Shown here in pieces: positions 6,725 to 12,510 of a DNA stretch of 12,510 nucleotides. The stretch comes from Kapaibacterium sp038202665. GTDB taxonomy: Bacteria > Bacteroidota > Ignavibacteria > Kapaibacteriales > Kapaibacteriaceae. Made by a program: the position numbers and the translations under genes. Every line of letters starts with the position of its first letter. Within the stretch, counting starts at the first letter, position 1. The notes under the pieces are model-generated. The model had not been told where the DNA came from, did not search any database, and was given only the letters and a program-made list of their open reading frames with translations. The stretch covers positions 1 through 12,510 of the forward strand of contig JBBRES010000058.1 in assembly GCA_038202665.1 (NCBI GenBank). Reading direction: 5' to 3'.

Positions 6725-7634
6725 ACCTACGCGCGTTCGCATGATTGGCTTTCCAATAGACCTTGGTGCAGACCGACGTGGAGTAGACATGGGTCCGTCT
6801 GCCTTGCGCATTGCAGACATCGACAAAAAATTGGAAGCACTTGGCTACACCGTGATTGATGAGGGAGACATTCCTGTTCGCAACATCGAAGTGCAAGAGA
6901 TGGCCGACGTAAAACTCAAGTATCTGCCAGAAATCGCAGAGATGAGTGCCGTTCTTGCCTCTCGTGTAGAAAGTGTTTTGGACGATGGAGATTTTCCATT
7001 GATCCTTGGCGGCGATCATTCCATGAGCATCGGCTCGCTTGCCGGCATTGGTGCCCACTGCGCCAAACACAAGAAGACGCTCGGCGTAATCTGGATAGAC
7101 GCACATGCCGATATGAATACCGCAGAAACTACACCAAGCGGAAACATTCACGGCATGCCCGTTTCTATTGCCCTTGGTATCGGTCACCCGTCCCTCACAT
7201 CAATTGGTGGTGCCTTTCCGAAACTTGATCCCCGCAACCTTGCCATCGTGGGCCTTCGGAGCATCGATCCGGGTGAACGCGCGTTGATCAAGGAACTCGG
7301 CGTGGCTGCCTATACGATGTTCGACGTCGACAAACTTGGCATGTATGAAATCGCCTCACGGGTACTCGAAGACATGGCTCGCAGCGTCGATCACCTGCAT
7401 ATTTCCTTCGACGTCGACGGCGTGGACCCCGCGTTTGCACCAGGCGTGGGAACACCGGTGCCGGGTGGACTCAGCTTCCGAGAAACACACCTCTTCATGG
7501 AGATGATCTCGCAAGTAGAAGCCTATGCGTCGCTCGAAGTCGCAGAAGTAAATCCAATTCTCGATGTGCGCAACAGCACGGCAGAATTCGCCTCCGATGT
7601 GGTCAGCAGTTCGATGGGAAAAAGGATCCTCTAG
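6717..7634 (+). CDS. rocF: arginase
   Basis: Hydrolyses L-arginine to ornithine and urea with a binuclear Mn centre. The 305-residue product has the ureohydrolase core. Metal ligands are H101 (GGDHS, 98-102), D128, H130 and D132 (IDAHAD, 127-132), and D232 and D234 (SFDVDGVDP, 230-238). The substrate loop DMNTAETTPSGNIHGMP (132-148) is the arginase form, not the agmatinase or formiminoglutamase form. EVNP at 277-280 supplies the guanidinium-contacting Glu. The N-terminal IGFPIDLGADRRGVDMGPSALR and GGLSFRE (250-256) are also typical. The ATG at 6717 lies inside the end of accD (8-nt overlap, different frame), which suggests translational coupling; the pairing with accD is not a known functional link. 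Confidence 0.95.
   Translation: MHKPTRVRMIGFPIDLGADRRGVDMGPSALRIADIDKKLEALGYTVIDEGDIPVRNIEVQEMADVKLKYLPEIAEMSAVLASRVESVLDDGDFPLILGGDHSMSIGSLAGIGAHCAKHKKTLGVIWIDAHADMNTAETTPSGNIHGMPVSIALGIGHPSLTSIGGAFPKLDPRNLAIVGLRSIDPGERALIKELGVAAYTMFDVDKLGMYEIASRVLEDMARSVDHLHISFDVDGVDPAFAPGVGTPVPGGLSFRETHLFMEMISQVEAYASLEVAEVNPILDVRNSTAEFASDVVSSSMGKRIL
7622..7626 (+). promoter_or_regulatory. Shine-Dalgarno deciding the GTG start at 7634
   Basis: AAGGA lies 7 nt before GTG 7634, inside the end of the arginase gene. It supports the GTG, which overlaps the arginase TAG by one base, and it leaves a complete signal peptide intact. Confidence 0.6.
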
Positions 7635-8404
7635 TGCGACACCTTCTCATGTGTTGCCTGTTGTGCTGCAGTGCTCTTTCCGTCACCGCAGCCGACTCTC
7701 TTGTTGTTGTCAAAAAAGTTCGTCCAATGCGCGTATGGGCATCCCTTGGTGGAGAGTTTGGCGTGCATAGCTCAGACTTTTTTAAGAGTTATAAACGCTA
7801 CCTTGGCGGACCCGCCTCTACCTTCGACGTCCCCTATGTTCTCGAAGGAGGCATTGCTTCCTATCTCTGGAAAAACGTAAGCATTGGCCTCAACGCAAGC
7901 TATTACCGGGCCGTGGTGCGCGAAAACTATCAGCAGTATTTTCCGTTTGGAGACACGAGCTCGAAGAATCTCCTCGCCATCTCTCAAGACATGTCGGTAA
8001 CGGCAACGCCCATCATTGCCACTATCGATTATTATCCCACAGACCGACAGTTCGCCACCTACGTTGGCGCCGGACTTGGCATTGGCATCTCCACCATCCT
8101 GTGGAAACAAGGCGTCTACGGCAATGGCGTTGCATCGGAAACCACGCCCTATACCAACACCCATATTGTACCCGCCGGACTCGTTCGTGCGGGCATAAGC
8201 TTGGGATGGGATAAAGAACGAACAACAAAGGTGGCAGGGGCGCTCACGTTTGAGGTGCGATATACATTCATGACGGTGTCTGCACCACTGCTCAAAAGCA
8301 TGTCGGATGTCCTTCCCAACGCCGGTCCAGAAACACGAGGGGACTATCACATTCAAGCAGGTGGACTCGGATTACACGTAGGAGTGAGTGTTATCGTCAA
8401 CTAG
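7634..8404 (+). CDS. exported protein of unknown function, putative outer-membrane beta-barrel
   Basis: No specific family recognised. The 256-residue product uses a GTG start and has a Cys-rich signal peptide, MRHLLMCCLLCCSALSVTAA, probably cleaved before D21. The mature part is built of alternating beta strands with Gly/aromatic pattern: VWASLGGEFGVHSSD, YVLEGGIASYLWKNVSIGLNASYYRAVV, FATYVGAGLGIGISTILW, PAGLVRAGISLGWD, GALTFEVRYTFMTV and the terminal LGLHVGVSVIVN. This resembles OmpA/OprF-like or 'outer membrane protein beta-barrel domain' proteins of Bacteroidota. It overlaps the arginase stop by one base, so it belongs to the accD-rocF operon. Barrel assignment is inferred from the strand pattern; function unknown. 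Confidence 0.75.
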   Translation: MRHLLMCCLLCCSALSVTAADSLVVVKKVRPMRVWASLGGEFGVHSSDFFKSYKRYLGGPASTFDVPYVLEGGIASYLWKNVSIGLNASYYRAVVRENYQQYFPFGDTSSKNLLAISQDMSVTATPIIATIDYYPTDRQFATYVGAGLGIGISTILWKQGVYGNGVASETTPYTNTHIVPAGLVRAGISLGWDKERTTKVAGALTFEVRYTFMTVSAPLLKSMSDVLPNAGPETRGDYHIQAGGLGLHVGVSVIVN

Positions 8405-8450
8405 CAACGATTACCTGTTGCGCGGAACATTCCTTTTCGCAATGTTGCCG
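8404..8450 (+). promoter_or_regulatory. hairpins in the gap before hpf
   Basis: Two adjacent inverted repeats fill most of the 88-bp gap: GCAAC (8404-8408) with GTTGC (8417-8421), and CGGAACATT (8423-8431) with AATGTTGCCG (8441-8450, one bulged G). A third pairing, TTGCG (8418-8422) with CGCAA (8438-8442), would exclude both. No T run follows, so it is not a convincing terminator; it may end the upstream operon or form the hpf leader. No promoter motif was recognised in this gap. Confidence 0.35.
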
Positions 8451-8492
8451 TAGACGTAGTGGTTCATTTACACACACAGAGAGGACAGCGCC

Positions 8493-8795
8493 ATGGACAT
8501 TCATGTAACGACACGCCACTGCACCCTTACCGATGAAGAAAATGATGCAGCTATCGCAGCAGCAAAGCATTTTGAAAAGTTCATCGATGGCATTCTTCGT
8601 GTAGACGTAATCTGTGATGAGAATGCAACAAAGCACGTTGAATACACCGTCAAGGTCCCGGGTCATATTCTTGTGGCCAAGGAGAGCGGTCAGCACTTCT
8701 CCAAGATCATTCACGATGCCGCACTCAAAATGCACCGTCAGCTTTCCAGACTGCATGAACTGAAGATCCCTGTCCGCTCACCAGAACGCGGATAA
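8493..8795 (+). CDS. hpf: short ribosome hibernation-promoting factor (HPF/RaiA family)
   Basis: Binds the 30S decoding region and inactivates ribosomes in slow growth, in the family formerly annotated as sigma-54 modulation protein. The 100-residue product is the short form, without the C-terminal dimerisation domain of long HPF. It shows the family's beta-alpha-beta-beta-beta-alpha pattern: MDIHVTTRHCTLTDE, helix to KHFEKFIDGILRVDVICDEN, strands HVEYTVKVPGHILVAKESGQHF, then helix SKIIHDAALKMHRQLSRLHELKI. A purine-rich Shine-Dalgarno (AGAGAGGA, 8478-8485) lies 7 nt before the ATG. hprK follows after 3 bp. Association of hpf with phosphotransfer genes recalls the proteobacterial rpoN-hpf-ptsN region. 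Confidence 0.88.
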   Translation: MDIHVTTRHCTLTDEENDAAIAAAKHFEKFIDGILRVDVICDENATKHVEYTVKVPGHILVAKESGQHFSKIIHDAALKMHRQLSRLHELKIPVRSPERG

Positions 8796-8798
8796 CAC

Positions 8799-9815
8799 AT
8801 GGGCTTCATACGGAATATTGTCCCGCACATTAAGGACTCAATCACTGTTCAGGAACTCCTGAACGGACCTGTGCATTTAACCTCGCGCACGGGCGAGGTT
8901 GGTATGACGAATACCATCACGGATAAAAGTCTGCATCGTCCACAACTCGCCCTTGCTGGATACACAGAGTTCTTCACGTACTACCGCGTACAGCTCTTGG
9001 GCAATACGGAGTACTACTATTTGCAAAGCCTCACACCTGAGCAACGTCATGCGGCCGTGGAAGGCATCATGCAGTTCAAGATTCCGTGTTTGGTGTTTGC
9101 GAATGGACATGAGCCACCGGCCGACATCGTAGAGCTCGCCATAGAGCATGGTATTGCTGTACTCGTAACGCCATTCGATACAACGAAGACCGTGTTTCTG
9201 CTGAGTGAATTTCTCGACGATCAGTTCAGCGCGCATATCAGCGTGCACGGTTCGTTCGTTGATGTGTACGGCGTTGGCATTCTGTTCACAGGCGGCAGCG
9301 GGATCGGGAAAAGTGAGATCGCACTGGATCTTGTCGAGCGCGGTCATCGCCTCGTCGCAGACGATCTTGTGATACTCACCAAGAAGCGCGAATCCATCCT
9401 CATGGGTACGGGCACATCGCTCGTGAAGCACTTCATGGAGATTCGAGGTCTTGGCGTAATCGACGTGCGCCAGATGTTCGGCATTCGAGCCATCCGATTC
9501 CAAAAGCGACTCGAGATCATCGTCGAACTCGAAGTCTACGACCCGAGTCACGAGTACAACCGCACGGGCTTAGAAGAGTTCACCACCGATCTTGTTGGTG
9601 TTCCTATTCAATCTGTCAAACTCCCGATTTTCCCCGGCAAGAACGTTACCGTGATCAGCGAAACCATTGCGCTGAACTACCTTCTGAAAACCTACGGCTA
9701 TAACGCGTCGCAAGAATTCTCTGCGCGCCTACAAGAAGAGATTCAACGACGATCAAAGAACAAGGACAGCTATGACCAACGCCACATCACCTATTTCCAA
9801 AGCGATGATGAATAA
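8799..9815 (+). CDS. hprK: HPr(Ser) kinase/phosphorylase
   Basis: Phosphorylates HPr or an HPr-like carrier on a serine and reverses the reaction, linking metabolism to regulation. The 338-residue product has an N-terminal MurF-like domain (about 10-140) and the C-terminal kinase domain: catalytic-region H150 in SVHGSFVDVYGVG, P-loop GGSGIGKS (165-172), RLVADD (184-189), the family signature EIRGLGVIDVRQMFG (214-228), and the C-terminal VKLPIFPGKNV (273-283). Gram-negative bacteria with HprK often lack sugar-transporting PTS and use it in regulation only; no ptsH or ptsI is in this window. It starts 3 bp after hpf, and its tail overlaps the next gene by 44 nt if that gene starts at 9772. Confidence 0.95.
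   Translation: MGFIRNIVPHIKDSITVQELLNGPVHLTSRTGEVGMTNTITDKSLHRPQLALAGYTEFFTYYRVQLLGNTEYYYLQSLTPEQRHAAVEGIMQFKIPCLVFANGHEPPADIVELAIEHGIAVLVTPFDTTKTVFLLSEFLDDQFSAHISVHGSFVDVYGVGILFTGGSGIGKSEIALDLVERGHRLVADDLVILTKKRESILMGTGTSLVKHFMEIRGLGVIDVRQMFGIRAIRFQKRLEIIVELEVYDPSHEYNRTGLEEFTTDLVGVPIQSVKLPIFPGKNVTVISETIALNYLLKTYGYNASQEFSARLQEEIQRRSKNKDSYDQRHITYFQSDDE
9762..9766 (+). promoter_or_regulatory. Shine-Dalgarno supporting the 9772 start of the peptide-binding lipoprotein
   Basis: AAGGA lies 5 nt before ATG 9772, inside hprK. The later tandem ATGs at 9805 and 9808 lack a comparable site but would give a more standard lipoprotein signal length, so the start remains uncertain. Confidence 0.45.
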
Positions 9816-11580
9816 GTTTTCTACGTTCGGCATATCGATTGGCCTTGCCGCCTTGCTCCTTACAGGATGCGGGGGAGGAGGCAAGGAGCAAGTGGCAGAA
9901 GGGGATGCAGGCTCTCCGGTCAAGGGCGAGTGGGTAATCATTCATGAACTCTCCGACGCCGAAGGACTGAATCCGATTACGGTGAACGATGCAAACGCTC
10001 GGGCCATATTTGACCGCGTGTATGAGAAGCTGCTTGACCAAGATTTCGTCACCACAGACCTCGTTGGTTCGCTCGCAGAAGGGCGTCCAACAGTGAGTGA
10101 CGATCACCTTACGTACACGTTCAAACTCAAACAGGGTGTGACGTTTTCGGACGGACATCCACTCACGGCCGCCGATGTGGTGTTCTCGTTTAAAGTGGTG
10201 AAGAATCCACTGATCATCGATGCTGCTCCGCTACGGAATTACTATGAAGATCTCAAAGACGTCGTAGCTCCCGACGCCAACACAGTGGTCGTAACGATGA
10301 ACAAGCAGTACTTCATGGCAGAGTTTCAGTTGGGCGATGTTCGAGTGTGTGCAAAGCATATTCAAGACCCGAAGAACTTGACAGACCAATACACTTTTGC
10401 TGAAACCAACGACATGGCAAAGGCACAGGCCAACAAGGCCATGGGTGAGTTTGCAACGTGGTACAACCGTGCAGAAATGAAGCGCGAGCCAAAGATGAAT
10501 CTTGGCTCCGGACCGTATGTCTTCGAAGAATGGAAGACGCAAGAGAGCATCACCATCGCGCGCAATCCCACCTACTGGGCAGCAGGAAAGAACAAAGACA
10601 ATCCCGCCTACGTCGACAAAGTAATTTACCGCGTCATGAACGATCGGTCAGCCGCGGTAACAGCATTGAAGAACCAAGAGCTCGACTTCATGGAGTCGTT
10701 GCCACCGGCAAAGTTTGCAGAAGAAGTAGACACCACACGTCTACCGTACCTTGTCAAGCATCCCTACGAAGCACAGTACTACACCTACATCGGATGGAAC
10801 ACGGTACGTCCGGTACTATCCGACAAACTTGTACGCAGAGCGTTGTCGCACCTCGTAGACCGACCTGCCATTATCAAGCAAGTGATGCACGGTCTTGCCG
10901 TCCCGATGAACTCGCCCATCTATCCGCAACGTCCCGAATACGACAAAACGTTGCCCAACATCAACTACGATACGAAGGCAGCAGCAGCCTTGCTTGCACA
11001 GGCAGGGTGGAAGGATTCGAATGGCGATGGCACGTTGGATAAGATGATCAATGGCAAGCTCACCGATTGCGCATTCACGTTCCTCCTCAACGCAGGCAAT
11101 GAAGCACGCGAGCAGATAGCGCTCCTTATCGTAGACGAATGCAAGAAGATCGGCATCAACGTGACGGTCAAGAAACTCGAATGGGCCATCTTCCTCGAAA
11201 ACCTTCGCACACGAAAGTTCGATGCCTACATCGGTGCATGGGTAAACGATCCAATACCTTCAGATCCGTATCAGATCTGGCACTCGTCGCAGGCAGACAA
11301 CAAGGGTTCCAACTATGTAAGCTTCCGAAACAAGCGTGCCGATGAGCTCATGGAGCTCAATCGTACAGAGTTTGACGAGGCAAAGCGTGCAGAGTATATG
11401 CGAGAGTTTCAGCGCATCGTTGTCGACGAGCAGCCCTACACATTCCTCTGGATGCCCCAGATCCCATGCGTGTATAACAAGCGTCTACACAATGTGTTGT
11501 TCTCGCAGGTCCGACCTGGCTACAATCCCACACAATGGTGGGTTCCTACATCACAGTGGAAGTATGCACCGGCTCAATGA
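9772..11580 (+). CDS. ABC transporter family 5 (oligo/dipeptide) substrate-binding lipoprotein
   Basis: Probable solute-binding component of an Opp/Dpp-type importer. The N-terminus carries a lipoprotein signal, ISIGLAALLLTGC, with lipidated C33 and a Gly-rich tether. The body matches SBP_bac_5: LNPITVNDANARAIFDRVYEKL, VGSLAEGRPTVSDDHLTYTF, LKQGVTFSDGHPLTAADVVFS, GSGPYVFEEW, ALKNQELDFM, GWNTVRPVLSDKLVRRALSHL, VPMNSPIYPQ and FDAYIGAWVNDPIPSDPYQIW. A DSNGDGTLDK loop (near residue 418) looks like a calcium-binding loop, common in this family. At 602 residues it is slightly longer than typical OppA (about 540). ATG 9772 has the better Shine-Dalgarno; 9805 would give a 22-residue signal through the Cys. 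No permease or ATPase gene is adjacent, so the protein may serve a distant transporter. Ligand not predictable. Confidence 0.92.
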   Translation: MTNATSPISKAMMNKFSTFGISIGLAALLLTGCGGGGKEQVAEGDAGSPVKGEWVIIHELSDAEGLNPITVNDANARAIFDRVYEKLLDQDFVTTDLVGSLAEGRPTVSDDHLTYTFKLKQGVTFSDGHPLTAADVVFSFKVVKNPLIIDAAPLRNYYEDLKDVVAPDANTVVVTMNKQYFMAEFQLGDVRVCAKHIQDPKNLTDQYTFAETNDMAKAQANKAMGEFATWYNRAEMKREPKMNLGSGPYVFEEWKTQESITIARNPTYWAAGKNKDNPAYVDKVIYRVMNDRSAAVTALKNQELDFMESLPPAKFAEEVDTTRLPYLVKHPYEAQYYTYIGWNTVRPVLSDKLVRRALSHLVDRPAIIKQVMHGLAVPMNSPIYPQRPEYDKTLPNINYDTKAAAALLAQAGWKDSNGDGTLDKMINGKLTDCAFTFLLNAGNEAREQIALLIVDECKKIGINVTVKKLEWAIFLENLRTRKFDAYIGAWVNDPIPSDPYQIWHSSQADNKGSNYVSFRNKRADELMELNRTEFDEAKRAEYMREFQRIVVDEQPYTFLWMPQIPCVYNKRLHNVLFSQVRPGYNPTQWWVPTSQWKYAPAQ

Positions 11581-12203
11581 GACGTTCACAGCTCCGTGAC
11601 ATCATCCTGGGTGGTGAGAGCAACACGGTCGAATTCAAGCGCAAATTCACATCCGCCGAGAAGATCGCAAAGGAGATCATTGCCTTTGCGAACACTTCCG
11701 GCGGCTTTCTTATCATTGGCGTAGATGACGATCGCACGATTCGCGGTGTAGCATCAGAGAAGGAAGAGATGGAGTTGCTCGAAGTGGCCAGGCATCACAT
11801 TGTGCCGCCGCTCGAGCTCGAAGTAGAAATAGTAGAGATCGAATACAAAGATGTGATTGTGGTGCACGTGCCGAAGAGTGATAAGAAGCCGCACAGACTC
11901 ATCACCGAAGACGCCAATGCATTTATCAGGCAAGGCGAGAACAGTGTAAAGGCGAGTCGGGAAATGGAGCGTATTCTGGCGGGACAGAACTCCACAGCTC
12001 CCGGCATGACGATTAGCATAGGCGATAGGGAACGACGACTCTTTACGTTCCTTGAACACTACGAGCGAGCAACAGTGAAAGACTTTGCAAAACTCACCAA
12101 CATCTCCAACCGACGAGCCTCACAGATTCTCGTGAAACTCGTGCGCGCTGGCGTGTTGCACATCCACCACGACATGGAGCACGACTACTTTACGCTTGTC
12201 TAA
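11577..12203 (+). CDS. AlbA_2/Schlafen-type putative DNA-binding domain protein with C-terminal winged helix
   Basis: The 208-residue product has an AlbA_2 (Schlafen AlbA, formerly divergent AAA_4) domain at about 5-135: ESNTVEFKRKF (14-24), KIAKEIIAFANTSGGFLIIGVDDD (29-52), VIVVHVPKSDKKPHRL (93-108) and AFIRQGENSVKAS (115-127), all in family order. Residues about 150-208 look like a winged helix-turn-helix: RRLFTFLEHYERATVKDFAKLTNISNRRASQILVKLVRAGVL. It is probably a nucleic-acid-binding regulator; target unknown. The ATG at 11577 overlaps the previous gene's TGA as ATGA, typical of coupled translation. An in-frame ATG 14 codons upstream would add a tail encoded inside the previous gene, so the ATGA start is preferred. 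There is no Shine-Dalgarno. Confidence 0.88.
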   Translation: MRRSQLRDIILGGESNTVEFKRKFTSAEKIAKEIIAFANTSGGFLIIGVDDDRTIRGVASEKEEMELLEVARHHIVPPLELEVEIVEIEYKDVIVVHVPKSDKKPHRLITEDANAFIRQGENSVKASREMERILAGQNSTAPGMTISIGDRERRLFTFLEHYERATVKDFAKLTNISNRRASQILVKLVRAGVLHIHHDMEHDYFTLV

Positions 12204-12216
12204 GTAGGTGCTCCTG

Positions 12217-12510
12217 CTACTGGAAGATCACAGGGAAGGCTTGCATGCTTGTACCTGCAGTAATCGTACAATGATAGAGTCCAGCGTTGGCACTGATAGG
12301 TATGCTGTGTTCACCTGCTTCGAGTATACCAAGCCGATGTTCGTTGATAATGCTTCCGTCCGTAGCCACGAGGCGGATGGTTACCATTGTCGAAGCAGCC
12401 AACACAAACGTTACGACGGTGCCACCATCCGACGGATTCGGTTGGACAGAGCAATGAAGGTCTGAACTGCCAGGCTCACAACATAGACGTACATCCGTTG
12501 GTCGATCAAG
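12217..12510 (-). CDS. C-terminal end of a type IX secretion cargo protein (partial, 3' end only)
   Basis: The - strand frame is open from the right window edge (12510) to the TAG at 12217-12219, giving 97 residues of an incomplete protein; the start lies outside. The segment contains VQPNPSDGG (the PNP motif that opens many sorting domains), TFVLAASTMVTIRLVATDGS, LEAGEHSIPI and AGLYHCTITAG, ending in FPVIFQ. This is the standard layout of the Por-secretion C-terminal sorting domain (TIGR04183-like): PNP, strand, 'DL.G'-type turn, 'L..G.H.i', 'GlY...i..G', terminal strand. The upstream DVRLCCEPGSSDLHCSV includes a Cys-rich linker. The passenger domain is unknown. It converges on the AlbA_2 gene with a 13-bp gap and no clear terminator between. 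Confidence 0.82.
   Translation of the reverse strand, partial: LDRPTDVRLCCEPGSSDLHCSVQPNPSDGGTVVTFVLAASTMVTIRLVATDGSIINEHRLGILEAGEHSIPISANAGLYHCTITAGTSMQAFPVIFQ

Noticed and set aside
6651..7187. 178-codon open frame on the - strand over accD/arginase
   Set aside because: Antisense to conserved metal-binding segments of the arginase; composition unlike a real protein.
7772..8356. 194-codon open frame on the - strand opposite the barrel-like gene
   Set aside because: The + strand frame has a signal peptide, ribosome-binding site and coherent beta-strand pattern; the opposite frame has none.
8877..9551. 224-codon open frame on the - strand within hprK
   Set aside because: Antisense to the HPr kinase P-loop and signature; no supporting features.
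10458..11042. 194-codon open frame on the + strand inside the peptide-binding protein gene
   Set aside because: An Arg/Ser-rich alternate frame of a clearly conserved SBP_bac_5 gene.
11535..11576. Longer start for the AlbA_2 protein
   Set aside because: It would add 14 residues encoded inside the preceding gene without a ribosome-binding site; the ATGA overlap at 11577 is the usual coupled arrangement and fits the domain start.
12204..12220. Imperfect inverted repeat between the convergent stops
   Set aside because: Only four matching pairs (GTAG/CTAC) with mismatches inside and no T run; not enough to call a terminator.
12208..12465. 85-codon open frame on the + strand at the right end
   Set aside because: It is antisense to the sorting domain, whose PNP and GLY...I..G layout is convincing on the - strand.
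1..12510. CRISPR array, insertion sequence, tRNA or rRNA gene, integration site
   Set aside because: No spaced direct repeats, transposase-like frames, terminal inverted repeats or cloverleaf-type sequences were found; gaps between genes are all under 90 bp.

Overview
This is a gene-dense (about 96% coding), roughly 50% GC chromosomal segment. It carries almost entirely housekeeping genes in compact, mostly co-directional (+ strand) operons. The likely source is the Bacteroidota/Chlorobi supergroup, most plausibly an Ignavibacteria/Kapabacteria-type lineage; this is inference. The reasons are a type IX secretion (T9SS) style C-terminal sorting domain on the last gene, a related-looking C-terminus on a large secreted esterase, a fused RibBA, an HPr kinase in a Gram-negative setting, outer-membrane beta-barrel-like proteins, and one TAnnTTTG (Bacteroidota-type) -7 box. 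No mobile element, CRISPR array, rRNA or tRNA gene was seen, and no gap between genes exceeds 90 bp.

Layout. 1-861 is the 3' three quarters of tgt (tRNA-guanine transglycosylase), followed by yajC, the classical tgt-yajC pairing. Next come ribBA (riboflavin), an intrinsic terminator, and greA. 3004-5797 holds two exported proteins: a small putative outer-membrane protein and a 763-residue LamG + SASA/SGNH-type carbohydrate esterase. A strong 13-bp hairpin follows. 5873-8404 is a tightly overlapped set: accD (acetyl-CoA carboxylase beta), an arginase, and another putative outer-membrane barrel. 8493-12203 is a second tight set: hpf, hprK, a family-5 peptide-binding lipoprotein, and an AlbA_2/Schlafen-type domain protein with a C-terminal winged helix. 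On the - strand, converging from the right edge, is the C-terminal end of a T9SS cargo protein.

The most striking observation is in tgt. Every catalytic and substrate-binding residue I can place is present at a nearly constant offset from the Zymomonas mobilis enzyme. All four structural zinc ligands (Cys, Cys, Cys, His) are replaced (Leu, Ser, Ser, Gln) without any gap or frame disruption. The same window encodes intact zinc sites in RibBA and AccD, so general avoidance of zinc is not the explanation. This points to a zinc-independent bacterial TGT lineage.

Secondary points are the terminator sitting directly on top of the greA ribosome-binding site (possible GreA-sensitive attenuation), mutually exclusive hairpins in the hpf leader, and the modular secreted esterase paired with an unknown barrel-like protein.
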